64,000 nt of DNA from Mytilus galloprovincialis (GCF_965363235.1 NC_134847.1:53910439-53974438); one strand, 5' to 3'. Positions 12,082-25,164 are shown, counted from the first letter of the stretch. Notes: a model not told the origin generated them from the sequence alone. Translations and numbers: made by a program.

Positions 12082-13147
12082 CTTAAAAATAACATTAACA
12101 ATGTGAATAGACCTTCACAAAAACGGACAACGTAAATATACACCAACACCTGCACCTCAAGCAAGTTTTATGAAAATAGCAATCATAGCAAAACTTGTGA
12201 GTTTAGACTTGCAGTTATAACTATACGTATGTTTTCTGTTAAATTACTCAAAATGATAAAATTGAAAAATTTAAAACATGTTTTGAACTAAAGCAGCAGT
12301 TACAGTTGTATTTTTTACGTGAGAATCAGGATTTCTCAAAAAGCTCAAAATAACTCCTTTTGAAATATTAAAGCTGACAGGCTAGAATGACCTATTTAGA
12401 CAATTCAAACTATGTAAAGTACTTATTAATCCCATATTAGCTCAAGGAGAATTAAACCGACAACAGTTTAGTCCACAGCAAATGTTCAAAGTAATCGACA
12501 TTAAATTTCAACATGTATGAATATTCTGGATAAAAATCGATAGTCAATTACAAGTTAATATATGCAAAAATATTTCAACATCTCATTAAATAAATACACA
12601 TGGGTTCATAACATTTGTTCGGGTTAAAACACATCTAAAGCTGTTTCCATGCAAGTTATATCATATACAAGTTCCACACTTCATACTTAGTGAATAGTTT
12701 GCGTGGCCTACAATGATTATAAATTTATTTAACATGAATGATTTTAATTTTAATAAACATGCACTGTAACATATCATCTGAATATTTGAAGCTTTGAGAG
12801 TTTAAAATATGTTTGAATGTAAGCCAAAATTTAGTGTGTATTAGCTTGAATTTAAAATTGCCTGTCGTAAGCAGAATTATATAACCTTTAGTTAAAATGT
12901 AAATAGATTATAATTTCAAATATATGTATTGAATAAACCTTTATGTATTGAATTTCAAGAACTTGTTTTGCCATTTATAGACTCCCACGTTCAATAAGCG
13001 GTTGACAAAAACTTATATCTATATTATAGGCAAACAGAACTTTGTTTAACGTCGTAATCTATAACGCAAACTAGACAATAAAAGCATAGAAAACATGCAC
13101 AAAATGTATTCTATTCTAGATATATTTTCAGGCTAAAACAAATGAAA

Positions 13148-13450
13148 AACAAGAATGTGTCCATAGTACACGGATGCCCCACTCGCACTATCATTTTCTA
13201 TGTTTAGTGGACCATGAAATTGGTGTCAAAACTATAATTTGGCATTAAAATTAGAAAGATCCTATCATGGGGAACATGTGTATCAAGTTTCAAGTTGATT
13301 GGACTTCAGCTTCATCAAAAACTACCTCGACCAAAAACTTTAACCTGAAGCGAACGGACGCATAGACGGACGAACGAACGAACGAACGAACGAACGGAGG
13401 CACAGACCAGAACACATAATGCCCCTCTACTATCGTAGGTGGGGCATAAA
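13148..13450. repeat. Dispersed repeat with ATGCCCCA ends and (GAAC)n tract
   Basis: The block starts near GATGCCCCACTCGCAC and ends with ACTATCGTAGGTGGGGCAT, so ATGCCCCA is inverted at the other end. It contains GGACGAACGAACGAACG at about 13370-13398. This combination is familiar from bivalve non-coding DNA (recollection, not searched). Confidence 0.55.
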
Positions 13451-14246
13451 AACCCACTGTAACTCCTAACTAGGTATTAGTCCGACAAGTACTGAAATTG
13501 GAAGAGTTATCTCACCCATAGGTTGCTATACATGATTATATAGTGGGCGCCAGGGATCAGTAGACAAAATTAAATTTGCTGTTGCTTGTTATAGCCAAAT
13601 ATTATATTAAAACTGTCCTACCAAAACATATGATTTTATTAATTTCAATTTTTTTTGTTGGTCTATACACCTAACATCTGAAACCATTTTCATTTTTTAG
13701 TCCTGTAATTATAACCTTTCTTTTGAAACTTACGATACTTAATCAAAAATTGAATTGTAGACTTCGAGGGATATAAACAATAACATTCAGGGTTTGACTG
13801 TAAACAATTAAAGTTAAGATTGAACTGTCGACTAACAACATTATGAGTCATTGAATTCAGAGTTGATCTGCATCAGATCAGGTTAATAATACTTTAAAAC
13901 CATGATCACATATCTTATCATTCTATGAGCACAGAAGCCAAAATAAAGAACCTTAATAATAACTATAAATATTTTCTGAATGCCTTGGTTGAACAACCAT
14001 GAAAACCTTCATTAAAATGTAATCTACAAAGCAAACTGAGATTGGGCACCACTGTAGACTATGACGGAAACCCAGTTTTGAACTGCAGACAAGCCATATT
14101 TTAGCCATTCTTTTCTAAGTATTTCGAAGCCTTTCTTATAGTGCGGGATTTTCTCGCTCTGTTGAAGTCCAATTGGTGGTTTTGAGTCAATTTTTGTTTT
14201 ACACGCTCCCCATTTGTATTCTTTATTCTATTACAACATACTTAAA

Positions 14247-14629
14247 AATGCCATTGAAATTCATTATCCGATTAAATATCTAGATATACATGTAGTATAT
14301 CAAAATCTAGATCTCTATATTTTTCTGTAAAACAGAATGAACGTGTTTTCATTTCCCTAGTGGCACGTGGTACAGCGGAAGACGCTTTCCCTGTCAACTC
14401 ATCCAGTTCGCTCCATTTTGGAGTTCATGCTATACCTTCGGATTTGTTTCATTTGTATTTCCGAAATGGATTTACGAGACTTGTACAACTGTAATTTCTT
14501 GTCAAATGACAAAAGTTACTTCGGAGCTTGTGAAATAGAGCTGAATAAAAAAAATATCATCAAAGAAACGCTTTTAAAAAATGTATAAAACCACAAACGC
14601 TAATCGGATAATGAACTTCGAATGGCATT
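14247..14629. repeat. Inverted pair bracketing a coding-like segment
   Basis: Bases 14247-14274 (AATGCCATTGAAATTCATTA and on) are inverted with few mismatches at 14601-14629. The 326 bp between them contain the plus-strand coding-like stretch at 14361-14490. It could be a small inverted-repeat element or a decayed transposon. No clear target duplication was found. Confidence 0.45.
14361..14490 (+). CDS. Candidate plus-strand exon, unrecognised
   Basis: The segment follows an acceptor-like TTTTCATTTCCCTAG and ends ACT before GTAATT. In the frame starting after two bases it reads ARGTAEDAFPVNSSSSLHFG, continuing through VHAIPSDLFHLYFRNGF, with 42 codons and no stop until the donor. Amino-acid usage looks protein-like, but no family is recognised. 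It enters needing one base and leaves two, so it does not join directly to the small plus-strand exons at 15862-16475. It lies between inverted repeats, so it may belong to a mobile element. Confidence 0.25.
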
Positions 14630-14758
14630 GCTAGATTTGGTGTTTTACAATACATGCTAAATTGATAGCATACAATCGATACTAAACTATAATTGTACTT
14701 TCTATATTTGTTAAATATAAAGCAAATTTGGGTATATAATATGCATTGCAGGTTTTAC

Positions 14759-14809
14759 CTCGTTGTCGCTCGAACTTCTACTACTGGAAGTAGATTCTGC
14801 AGTAATGTT
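14759..14809 (-). CDS. Candidate GAR-5 micro-exon, Ser-rich
   Basis: On the minus strand, TTATTATTGTTTAAAG precedes a 51 nt phase-0 segment encoding NITAESTSSSRSSSDNE, followed by the donor GAG/GTAAAA. It lies in the right place and orientation between the GAR-5 exons at 17166 and 12081 and would keep the frame. The Ser-rich acidic product fits the disordered character of the rest. The acceptor is T-rich but weak. Confidence 0.4.
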
Positions 14810-15861
14810 CTTTAAACAATAATAATATAGTTTATATAAAATTATTCAAATCTTTGAACACAAGTTAATCAAAGTTAAAGCAAACGATTACTTATTTAAA
14901 ATCATGTTCTTTAAAAGCAATATACGTGCATTAAGATGTCTTTAATATCATACATAGTAGTAATGAATTTTGTGGCTATTACTGTCATTAGAAAAATTAC
15001 AATACCTTTGTTTTTTTTTTAATATTGATGAAAAAATAATAATGTAACAATTCCATTAAGATATTGTCATAAATTGTTGTCAACATACTAATACTATTAT
15101 TATACTTTTTAAAGGTTTACAACAAAAAAGTAAAAAAATATGTGAAAACAGCATGCAAACATGTACACAGTCGTAAAATTGGCCATGGTTAACTATGGGA
15201 ATACTTGTTTGTAATTTTCGTATCAATTTCATATAACAAGTTGGGTAAATTATCATGCCATTCACTACATTGTAGCTGAAATTAAAATAAGCGATCCCGA
15301 CATATTTAGTATGTCTTTTATGACGTCAGTATCATAAAACATATCCATTTACTTGGGTATAGAGTAATAAGGAGTTCGTAATATATACTATCTAAAACAA
15401 GGAGATGTGGTATGCTTTCCAATAATAAAATGTAAAATAAAAATATCTATACATAAGATATAAAAAATTGAAATATATAAGTACAAAACTTCTTTACGGC
15501 AAGAAAACTACAAATCTGATAAACTTTTCTTATCAACATGCATATAGACGTTTTGAATATGGTTTATGCTAGATGTATCTGAAAGGTATGCAATTAAAAT
15601 AAATCCATGCATTTTTCTGCTCTATATACGCACCAATTTAATATAGAATTTGTCTGGGTCTTTTGTTCTATAGTAATCTAAAACACGTAGTGTGACCTTG
15701 GACGGTACTATTCCCTTTATCGTAGACTGGTCCTTTAATTAGTTATAAAATATAATAACTACCCACTTCACTACACTTGTGTATTGTTTCTAAGTTGACA
15801 ATAATAAATACAAATGCATTTGCATGTACTGCACATGTGATACTACTTTACTCTACAAGAT

Positions 15862-16475
15862 ATGCCTTTACATATATACATTTATGTTACTAAAAAAGTG
15901 TTGGATCAAAGATGTATGTGGTTTGAAGCCAGCGTCTCCAAAATATTCCCCTCTGTCGCCGATAAAATGGTTCATACTACAATGTTTGATCTTAGAATTC
16001 GAAGACACTCAAATAACGCCATATGTATTATTTTCTGTTTCAGATTTTCAAATACGCAAACATGTAAGTTTCGTATTATGTTGTTACTATGACAAACAGC
16101 GAAACATGCTCATTTATAGCACTTAAACAATCTTTTGTAGCCCGACCTTCATTTGCTACCGTGAGCAAATAATACGCTGATTATAGTGTGTCTTAAGAAA
16201 AAGAAAAAAACTAAAATCAATATAAAACTATATCAGTTAAAGCAAATATATATAAGAAAATCAAGTCAGCATTACAGACATTGATTTTAGACGTGAAATA
16301 TGATTTTTTATCTGTCATTACAGCAAGCAATTTCTCATGAGACATTTCTTGTCACGAATTATATGAAAAGAAACGAAAAGTAAGTATTCCTTATTCCCAG
16401 AAAAGTTGAGAAAAGGTTATATCAACGGAAAGAGGTTAATTTTTATATATCTCTAGCCAATTTGGTTTGCGATGA
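15862..16475 (+). CDS. Candidate small spliced plus-strand gene or 3' end of one
   Basis: Four segments join in one frame: 15862-15913, 16044-16063, 16324-16379 and 16457-16475 (stop TGA). Donors are GTATGT, GTAAGT and GTAAGT; acceptors are TTTTCTGTTTCAG, CTGTCATTACAG and ATATATCTCTAG. Introns are 130, 260 and 77 nt. The joined C-terminus reads YFQIRKHQAISHETFLVTNY, then MKRNENQFGLR. The ATG at 15862 gives 48 residues; the frame is open a little further upstream, so this may be only the 3' end of a longer gene. No family recognised. It lies antisense within a GAR-5 intron. The support is three consecutive consensus introns and a stop only in the last segment. Confidence 0.4.
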
Positions 16476-17165
16476 ATCTGTTCACCGACGTCGAATTAAG
16501 TTTGGCAACAGCTATCCCTATTTCGGACAGTGCTTTATTGTCCTCGTTTGGATACTCTCATTTGAGTGACATTGAAAAGCATATTCAGTCACTAAAAATA
16601 AAGCTTCCTCAAAAGTTTAAATGGTAAATATTTCTAAAGATAGATATGTATATTTATATATATATAAGATCATAGGCAGCTAGACTGTATTCAGTTAATA
16701 GTTCGTTATATACAGAAATAAGAAGTTCTACGTGAAATTCATTTGAATTTGATGCAGATCGTGACAGATATATATCTGAATGTTTCTATCATTAATGTTA
16801 GAACTGTAAAGAAATCAAACTAACTTGCTAGAAACAAGCAGAATGTTTAGTCTATGCTGTGTGTGTGTTAATGAGTTAAGCAAGACTCTTTTGTATTTTA
16901 ACCCTAAATTAACATTATTTGATATATGACTTATATTGTTGAAAGAGAAATGTTGGTTAGCCTGTTAGACCAGTATTACACTAGGTAACAGTCTAGTTAA
17001 AGACATATCTCGCATCGCTCCCGTTTTCTCACGCGACATATCAGAAAAAGGAAAACTGTCCGGCTAATAAAGAAATCATCGTTCACCAAATAAACAAGCC
17101 ATTTCAGTTCATATACTAAATACAAAGTTAAATAATGTAGTTTTAAAAAATGTGTATTTATTTAC

Positions 17166-17321
17166 CTTTTCAGTGGGAACAATTTTCTTAGACGCCGTAT
17201 ACTCCGAGGGTTCGTAATAAGCATATGTTGGTGGATCGGGTTCGGGGTTCTTAATCAAATGTTCTTTCTTTTTAGGTGCTTCATAATAAATTTTTGACGA
17301 GTCAGCTACAACTTCTAAATC
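17166..17321 (-). CDS. GAR-5 internal exon, Pro/Tyr/Lys rich
   Basis: This 156 nt phase-0 exon (52 codons) follows TTTTGTTTAAG on the minus strand and ends TGAAAAG before donor GTAAAT. It encodes DLEVVADSSKIYYEAPKKKE, then a stretch with NPEPDPPTYAYYEP, and ends SKKIVPTEK. The ending resembles the C-terminal edge of the large GAR-2 exon (RRIVPQPKRK), which also lies just before a phase-0 donor, so the two may derive from the same ancestral exon end. No domain is recognised. Confidence 0.6.
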
Positions 17322-17341
17322 CTTAAACAAAAGCATTAGTT

Positions 17342-20300
17342 AATTACTTTTCATCTGTAATTTTTTAGGATAAAAATGTGCAGAATTAAAACCAGGCATG
17401 CATAAGAAATTATAAAGGCATTGAAACAAATCATTTTTAAAGGGTCATTTATTCAATGAATTTAACAGATCATTCATTGTTCAAGTATGCATACAAACGT
17501 ATTTGTTTTAAATGTATTTTACTACCCCACCCATTTACACGTTGTTTTGAAATTAAACGAGTCGCGAACTGTTGCTTACCACGGTGATGAATTGGGATTT
17601 GAAAATTTTACAAACGCCTATACGTATTTCAAAGAAACAATGTGTTATCAACACAAAATTCTGTCAATACATGTACTTAAATTTTCTTGTGAAATACCCT
17701 TTCCCAGTTAACAATTAATTTAATTTATGATAATCTAGACAAAAAAAGGGGGATTGTCGAATTCTAGTGCTCCAGAGGACAAGTCATAACATTATGAAAT
17801 AACTAACGGTAGTCAGGTGAAGTCAAAATGATTTGAGAAAGTATCTTTAAAGGCTATACGACTATTTTCCTTTTATTATTCTTACGGATTTTACGAGGTC
17901 AAATTCTTTACAGGTGGGTGATGTATATTTGCTCTACTTTTGGGAGAGCTATACCTCCATATTGAAGTACAGCCTTTAAACCTACATGTAAGCCAGTTTT
18001 CGAACAAATATTTATTGAAGATCGATTTAGCAACTCTCGGTGTTATTTGGAAAATATCCAGACATTTAACTCATTTTGGAAAAGGGTGGGTGATGGAAAA
18101 ATAGAATATATATGTGGATGTGCATGGGGTTAAAAGGATAGAGAATAAGGGGCCTTCAAATAAAGAAAATGGGGGGGGGGACAAAGCTTACTGAACAAAA
18201 AAAGAAAGAAAAGAATAGAGAATCACGGGTTGGTAGAAATAAGGGGGAGGGGTTCGAGAATTAGTTGGCAAACTTGATTAAAAAAAATTCTTGCCTTTAA
18301 ATAATGATAATATAGAAGTTTTTCCCATCGTAGGAAGATTTTTTCCCCCGCCTAATAAAATCGGCAGAAATCCCTTTGCTTCAATTGTTATGATAGAATC
18401 TTATATTATTTTTACACACTTAAATTGAATGCCGAATTTATATTTTGAATTACATGTATTCGAAAGGAAAGCAAAGGACAAATCACAATTCCCATAAAGG
18501 TCAGAGAAAAATGTATCTGATCTTTTCACTATAGTTGACATTCTTCACTCACTTTTGTATTTAATGGTTAGAGAAAATATAAGATTAGTTAATTGAAGTT
18601 TTCCCCTTTCTCTTACTTATGGCAGAAATAGAGTTTGCTTCAAGTGGACCATATTATATACAAATACACAAAATGTATATGAAAAGCAAGAAAGATATTA
18701 TAGATATAAATCTCTCATACTTAATCTAAGTTTTTATTTGGTGGGGAGGGGGGATACTATTACGTTTTTCACCTATACATATTGACATTTATGATTGAAA
18801 CATAAAAAAGATGCCTAGAAATTTATTTAATGTTAAAAATCGATGTTTTACAAGAAATCCATTCCAATTAACAACTTGGAAGTCGCTTCGACAAACTTGA
18901 CAATCATAATTATCAAGTAGCTTAATATTGATTTTGGTTGCCAACCGATGATATTATTATTGAGGAAAATATTTAGTAAATATTGAACTAATGGTGTGTT
19001 ATGGTGTAATTATCATATCTATTTACCATAAGAAGAATTATGGTTACAGGTGCATGAAAAACATGTGATTAAGCAATATGTGAATGTTAGGACATAGATT
19101 ATCCACAAATTATCGGTCCTTTCACTTTTCGTAAGATATTTAGTCAACTTAGATTTTTTTTGTTAAGAAAGAAAGGAATGAAGAAAAAGATATAGTCGCG
19201 CAGGAAAATGATTTGTTTGTCTCAATAACCCACGTATCCATAGATATTAGATGATAGACATTAAAATGAAGAAAATAGAGAGTTATTATAAGGTTAATAA
19301 TATTCCTTTATGATGTATAATATTAAAAAAAGTCTAAAATAAACATGATTTCAAGATTATATGCATTCGAATTCTTTAAAACAATTATTCTTAAACAATC
19401 AATATTAGATAGCATTTTAATGTTTGAAAAATCACGCTGTGTGTGATAGCTTAAAAATCACAAAATTAAAAAAAAAACCATTTGTTTTCTACAAGCGGAA
19501 ACAAAATTTACCTCCACTCTGTCGTAAACTGGTTCGGGAAGATTTGGTTGCTTAACAACCAACTGCATTTCTAAGTTTTCTTTCTCCTATGAAAAATAAG
19601 TTCTATGGCTATAGTGATAATATTACTAATTTAAGATAAGAAAAAAAATGTCGGTTTTGTTTTTGCATCACACAAGTGACAAAACGTTGGTATGGCACTG
19701 TCGGTACCAGTAACTGTACCAAAAACTTTGGCACTGTTGGATACCGGTTACTATCATAGATATAATGGTCTCCTTCTCTAGAAGCATTCAAGGTTGTCAA
19801 ACAGTCTCAACACACTCAGACTATGAATTTCTGTAATGCATCCTTTGCAAAGAACCAATAAACTCGTCCGCTGAAAGCTGTTAGGGATGGTGTCCCACAA
19901 TACAGAGACTTAAACATTGTTTTACAATAAATGTATGGATACATTATTCAATGTGCTTTAAATTTACAAAACAGTACCAATATTTTCGTCTCCACATATA
20001 CATGTATACACACATGAATTGGTTGCGATTTATTATCTAGAATAAAGGGAACAAAGGGAAAAAAGTTTCATACTTTTCGTTGAAACGTGAACCTGATAGT
20101 ACCACAATTCCAGCCAAAAAAAAAAAAAAATAACAATTGATTAAAATATCACCAAAATCAAACTACGAAATGTAAACCTCATGAAAAAAAAAAATTTAGT
20201 AGAATACATCATCCGTTGTAGCTGAAACATTATAGGAAAATCTACAAGAAAAATACTAGAAACATTTTTTTCTCTACAGTTTAATATCTTACATGTTGTA

Positions 20301-20870
20301 GTTCCTATATACTTACAGATCAGAAAATAAAGAAAGAACAGCTACTGACAAGACTAGTATAATTTACTCATCTGTATATAAGTTTTATAACACTTTCTTT
20401 ACACCCTGAGATATACATAAAATTGTTGAAATTTTCATACTATTACACTCGTCAGTTTGAAATCCGTTTCAAAAGTTGTTGAATAGAATATAGTCCTACA
20501 ATATTTGACTTAGGAAGACGAAATATTTATTCAGTTTGCCTGTTTTTATATACAATATCTTGTTTGTTTTGTATGTACACATGTACCTGTAATTTTTGCA
20601 TTATAACTTGTCATAATTTTTCTTTTTGCAACAATATTATCAATAATATCATTTTAAGGTGTTTCAAAATTAAAATTTCGGCTAGTACAAAAATTGCTTA
20701 GAATAATGTCCAAAATGTAATGCAAAGTGATATGCTATTGGATTAGGCTAGAAAAAGAAACTTGGTATATTTAGAGCAGCATTAGTGTGCTATGTGCACT
20801 TTGTACAAAATATAATAGAAAGGGCTCTTCATACAAAATTGTTCGATAATATTTAGCCACATAAAAAATG
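17342..20870. other. GAR-5 introns 1 and 2, no further gene seen
   Basis: Apart from the 75 nt exon at 19512-19586, this stretch is AT-rich intron with homopolymer runs (poly-G near 18171-18180, poly-A near 20118-20131). I identified no repeat family or additional exon that I could support. Confidence 0.4.
19512..19586 (-). CDS. GAR-5 small internal exon
   Basis: On the minus strand, TTATTTTTCATAG precedes a 75 nt phase-0 segment encoding EKENLEMQLVVKQPNLPEPV then YDRVE, followed by donor GTAAAT. A second AG three bases downstream (TAGGAG) would remove only the first Glu, so a NAGNAG alternative acceptor is possible. It joins in frame the exon ending at 20879 to that starting at 17321. Confidence 0.6.
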
Positions 20871-20878
20871 AAAATTAC

Positions 20879-22039
20879 CTTTTTTTGTTTCTTCTTTTTG
20901 GGTGGTTTCGGTTGTCTTGGTGGTTCAGGGGTTAGAATTCGAGGTGGTGGCGGTGGTGGTGGAGACGGTGTTCTAGGAGTAGGCTCCCTTGGTGTTGGTA
21001 GGTCCGGTTCCTGTACGACTTCCACTGTTTCCCTTTGATAATAATGTGTTGCAGTTTTGATTTTTCGTTGCTTTTGTTTCTTAAAAGTCTGTGTTTGTAC
21101 ATTACGTAACAGTTTTTTCTGTTTTGGCTGTGGTTGTATGACGTAATTTGTGGTCATCTGACAACCGACGTCGCGTGTTGGAGGACGTTGCATTATATAT
21201 TCCTGTGGGTATTCTATATATTCTTGTCTATGCAAAGCCCTTTCGTTAGCTGCTTGTTCTTTCGTAACATAGCCAACAGGTTGTCGGTCTCGATAGCTAT
21301 TCCTAGTAACGTATTTTACATTTGTTTCTTCAGATACTGGCCTTTTGACATACGTTACTCTTTCTTCGGATCTCGGTCTTCTGACAAGCTCAACCTCTCT
21401 GTTATCAATGATTCGTTTTTCACTAGAAGGTCGACTCCTTACAACATAACGTTCACGTAAATTTGAATCATCTACAACTCTTCTTGTTACCACACGCTCA
21501 CGTGAAGGCCGAACAAGAACTTCACTAGCTGGTCGTCCTGACCGTACAAACAATTCCTCGCGATTATCCAAAGTATTGTTGCGCCGTACGACATAATCAC
21601 TCGCGGGTCTTGAACGTGAAATGCGAGTACTTCTAATCGTATCTCCTTCCCTGGTCCTGAGTACGGGTCGTTCCTCTTCTGCAATAGCTCTTCTTGTTAG
21701 AACACGTGGTCGTTCTTCGACTACTCTTCTAGTTGAAGTATTTGGTCCTTTAGGTCGTACCGGGACCATATATTCTGAATCAGCTTCACTCATTGTTTCA
21801 TATTCTGTTTCTTCCTGTTGGTATACAATTTTTTCCGGTCGTTCACCGCGTTTCAATTCTCCATCATCCATAACAACGTACCGTTTTGAATTTCCACTTT
21901 TCCCAGATGTTCTATAAATCCGCCTACCTTCTTCGTCGATATAAACATTGCCTCGTCTGCCCTCGGGAGCATATTGAACATGTGAAGCTTTCATTCTAGG
22001 TGACCTCACCTTATGCTTAGATCTCGAACGCTCAGCCAT
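20879..22039 (-). CDS. GAR-5 first coding exon: Arg-rich disordered region with RPxSE repeats and polyproline
   Basis: It starts at ATG (MAERSRSKHKVRSPR) and runs 387 codons to an AAG/GTAATT donor. No acceptor-like tract precedes the ATG, so I take it as the first coding exon. The product is very basic. A five-residue motif recurs at 144-148 RPASD, 169-173 RPASE, 203-207 RPSSE, 221-225 RPRSE and 233-237 RPVSE, each usually followed by a short hydrophobic VVR/VLVR patch. VQTQT at 314-318 contains a TQT core like LC8 dynein-light-chain ligands. Residues 358-367 are nearly all Pro, and the end is PKPPKKKKQKK. With the exons at 19586, 17321, 12081 and 7981 the protein is 800 residues (817 with the micro-exon). 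A microtubule-associated scaffold is inferred from the terminal GAR half-domain. Confidence 0.75.
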
Positions 22040-22764
22040 TTTCTTATTATCCCTATGTATGTTTTAAATGAATTAAAATCCAGAAAAATATCCCTGTTAA
22101 CTATTTTAACACATCCACATATTATTGTTTCGTTCTATTGTTTGTTCGTGTTTTGTTTTAACGGTTTGTTTATATTTCCATCTCTCTCAAATCGCCATAA
22201 TCATGTGTTGCTGTGCTGTCTATACTTGCTCATCACAGTCCAGTGAACCGTGTCACATACGAATTACCTTATAAAAACAACCACCGGATTAAATAAAAAT
22301 TTAAAGCATTTTTCTTTCTATACACATTCGTAGTTATAATTACTACATAGATGTTAATCCGCCAGTCAAAGGCTTATTCCCTAGTAACCAGGTTTGTATG
22401 GCCAATAATAAGGTTGAAATATACTGTCACTTTCACGACGTCACACGCTGGTAATCATATGGATGAATACCTCATCAAACAAACCGTTATAAAAATACAA
22501 ACAGTCAGAAATTTATTATTTACACATATTCTCAGGAAAAGCCTAGGTCACATATAAACGAATATGAATAACGCTTTAAATCTACACGTATATATTCATG
22601 ATATTGAACCAATGTAACGCCTGGTTAGTTTTTTGAAATTTAAAAATTGGATCTTTCTTAAGATTGTTAAATTACATGGAGTGTGTTTTTCGAGACTAAT
22701 TGTTTAGGTTCATCGCCGTTTGAATTGATTTTAAATGATAGTTTTATCATACTCGTGTAACCAT

Positions 22765-22795
<31 letters not shown>

Positions 22796-25164
22796 CAATT
22801 GATAAATTGCATAAGGATTATTTGGAATAACACAATGTATATGTAGTTAAATACGCATTCAAAATAACATTAATTATTTGGGATTATTTTCTAAAAGTCG
22901 ACTTCTATAATACTAAATACAAAAGGCCTTGACTATTAAAGGTTTTCATGGAATTAAGCTTATTTTTTTTGATAAACAACATTGCAACAGTAATTAATTG
23001 GTATTTAAAATACCAGCAGATTATAAGAATTAGTGCATTTTCCGCCTCTAAAACGAAATAATTTGTTATATAATTAGATAGAATAACAGTAACTAAAGGC
23101 TTAATTACTGGTAGTAAATTGCTTTCATGTACAATTGCACTTTGTTTTACCGATGCATACATTTAATTAAAATCCTTTGAGATCACCTACCTGGCAGGTA
23201 GATAGATCAAAGCAATCGATTTCATTGTATGTAATACAATGTGTAGTGTCAGATAGATCCGAGATTGATTTACAAAGCGAATCAAGACATAACACGTGAC
23301 AAAACATCAAGAAACAGTATGACATCCAAATCGATTCATTATTTTGTAAAACACAAATATTATTATGATTTTACAAGTGGCTAAATATGGGCAAAATACA
23401 GTAACGAGCAAGTTCTTTTCGTTTCGTTACATGTAAAATGAATTTAACGCGAGTCATAAAAACAAGAAACTTTTAGTAATCAATAATAATTTTATAATTA
23501 TATCGGTTTGTCGATCAATAGATGATTATCTACATTATGTCTTGTTTGTAAATCTAAAATCGGAAAAAAAAATTGAAATATAAAAAAAGACATGGTTTAA
23601 AATAGGAGCTAAATAGTTTCCATATAGTTTTTTGTTGTTGCAAGTATTTAATATGAATTAATATTAAGTCATGAAAAATATAAGGATGACAGATTATTTC
23701 GGGCAATTTGATTATTTATTAGTAATTATACCAACATTATAAAACACAGCTGAGCAACAACCTGATGAGACATTACAGAAAACACTATTTTTTTGTTCAA
23801 AATGCACTAAAAAGAAAAAAAGTTTAAAGTCAAACAACGTTTGCATTGATGTTATTAGAAATCACCGACGCATGTCTTTTGATAAAATATATACGTTTAA
23901 CTGTTTAACTGTTTAAGGTAGGCGTTAAATATTTCACCCAAGAGTTATTATATACAGACCGATGAATAGAACACATTTAAAATAGATTGATACGGTCTTT
24001 TATTATTCAGTGAAAATAAATTTTATTTCTATAGATCAAACCGCAGTTAAGTATTTGATGATTCCATAGAGACATTTAAATATGACATGCCGATATATAA
24101 ATATATTATCTATCTTTGAAATCAATTAATAAAATTGACATTTGTAAATTAAATCCATTTAGCTATATTGAAGATTCATCAAATAATCAAATTACAATGT
24201 TCAACTGTTTTACTGTTTAGATCACCACTGAAATGTTATTATCACAAAGATGTATACAAAAATCATTTCTAAATATATAAAAGTAGGAAGATGTGGCATG
24301 AGTGCAAAATTAATGATAATAATTTAATTCTTTATTCATTGCCGAAGGATACGTTACTGATTTTCTAAACTATTTCGATGCACGCACTGTATTGACAAGT
24401 AAATACATATTTAGTCAATCATGTATTGATTGTCGATTACTTAACCTCGTCTTGGCAAATATTTCATGTATATTCAGGATAAATACAGCATTTATAGATT
24501 ATACAAGGGCAGCAATTCCGACTATCATTAAACAATGAGAGTACTGTGGAAAGGGACCGATATTTTGTCGTAAAACAGACAACGTATTGCTATCTAAATG
24601 TATTACTGCAAGTATTGTTTGACATGCAAAGTTCTGGACACTCTCTACACGAGACATAGGAATTAACGTCCCAATACTGTTTGGTCATGGCTGCGTATTC
24701 ATACACCCTACACAGTTAAACGGACGCACCTTAAACAATGTGTTTAACTGCTTAATAGGTATAGGAGTATATTTACCCCATTTCCAAGTTAACCCTTGTA
24801 CTGCTAACAATGGGGCGAGATACGATTTTTATCGAAAACGAGTAGTACTTTGCTCAATATAAAATGTACGTCAAGATAAGATTATAGCTGTAATGGACTG
24901 AAACCAATAGATACATCGATGGACGTCAAAACGTCAGACTCGTCACTATGTAGATTTTGTTTAAATTAACCCGTGTCCAAACACATTTGTGTCCAAACAC
25001 TTTTGATAGAACGGAGAATATCAAAATCTATCATATTTCCCGAAAAATAATACAACAAAACCTCCCCAAAAATCATCTCTTGACTACATAAGAGATATAT
25101 ATAAAAAAAAAACACGGAGGAGGTTCAAACTTGTGATAGGCAAACGGATTTACTGTCAGATTTA

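Larger units (their letters stand above)
12082..17165. other. GAR-5 intron region with candidate small exons on both strands
   Basis: Apart from the candidate exons listed separately (minus 14759-14809; plus 14361-14490 and 15862-16475), this stretch holds a dispersed repeat with a (GAAC)n tract at 13148-13450, a fragment of repeat R5 at 14135-14190, an inverted pair at 14247-14274 and 14601-14629, and AT-rich sequence with no other supportable features. Confidence 0.4.

Noticed and set aside
14361-14430. tRNA-like promoter boxes (TGGTACAGCGG and GTTCGCTCC) suggesting a SINE head
   Set aside because: The B-box is one base short and no cloverleaf forms; the stretch reads better as an open coding-like segment.
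22430-22450. GACGTCAC upstream of GAR-5 as a CRE promoter element
   Set aside because: A single palindromic octamer about 400 bp upstream, with no supporting core promoter, is not enough.
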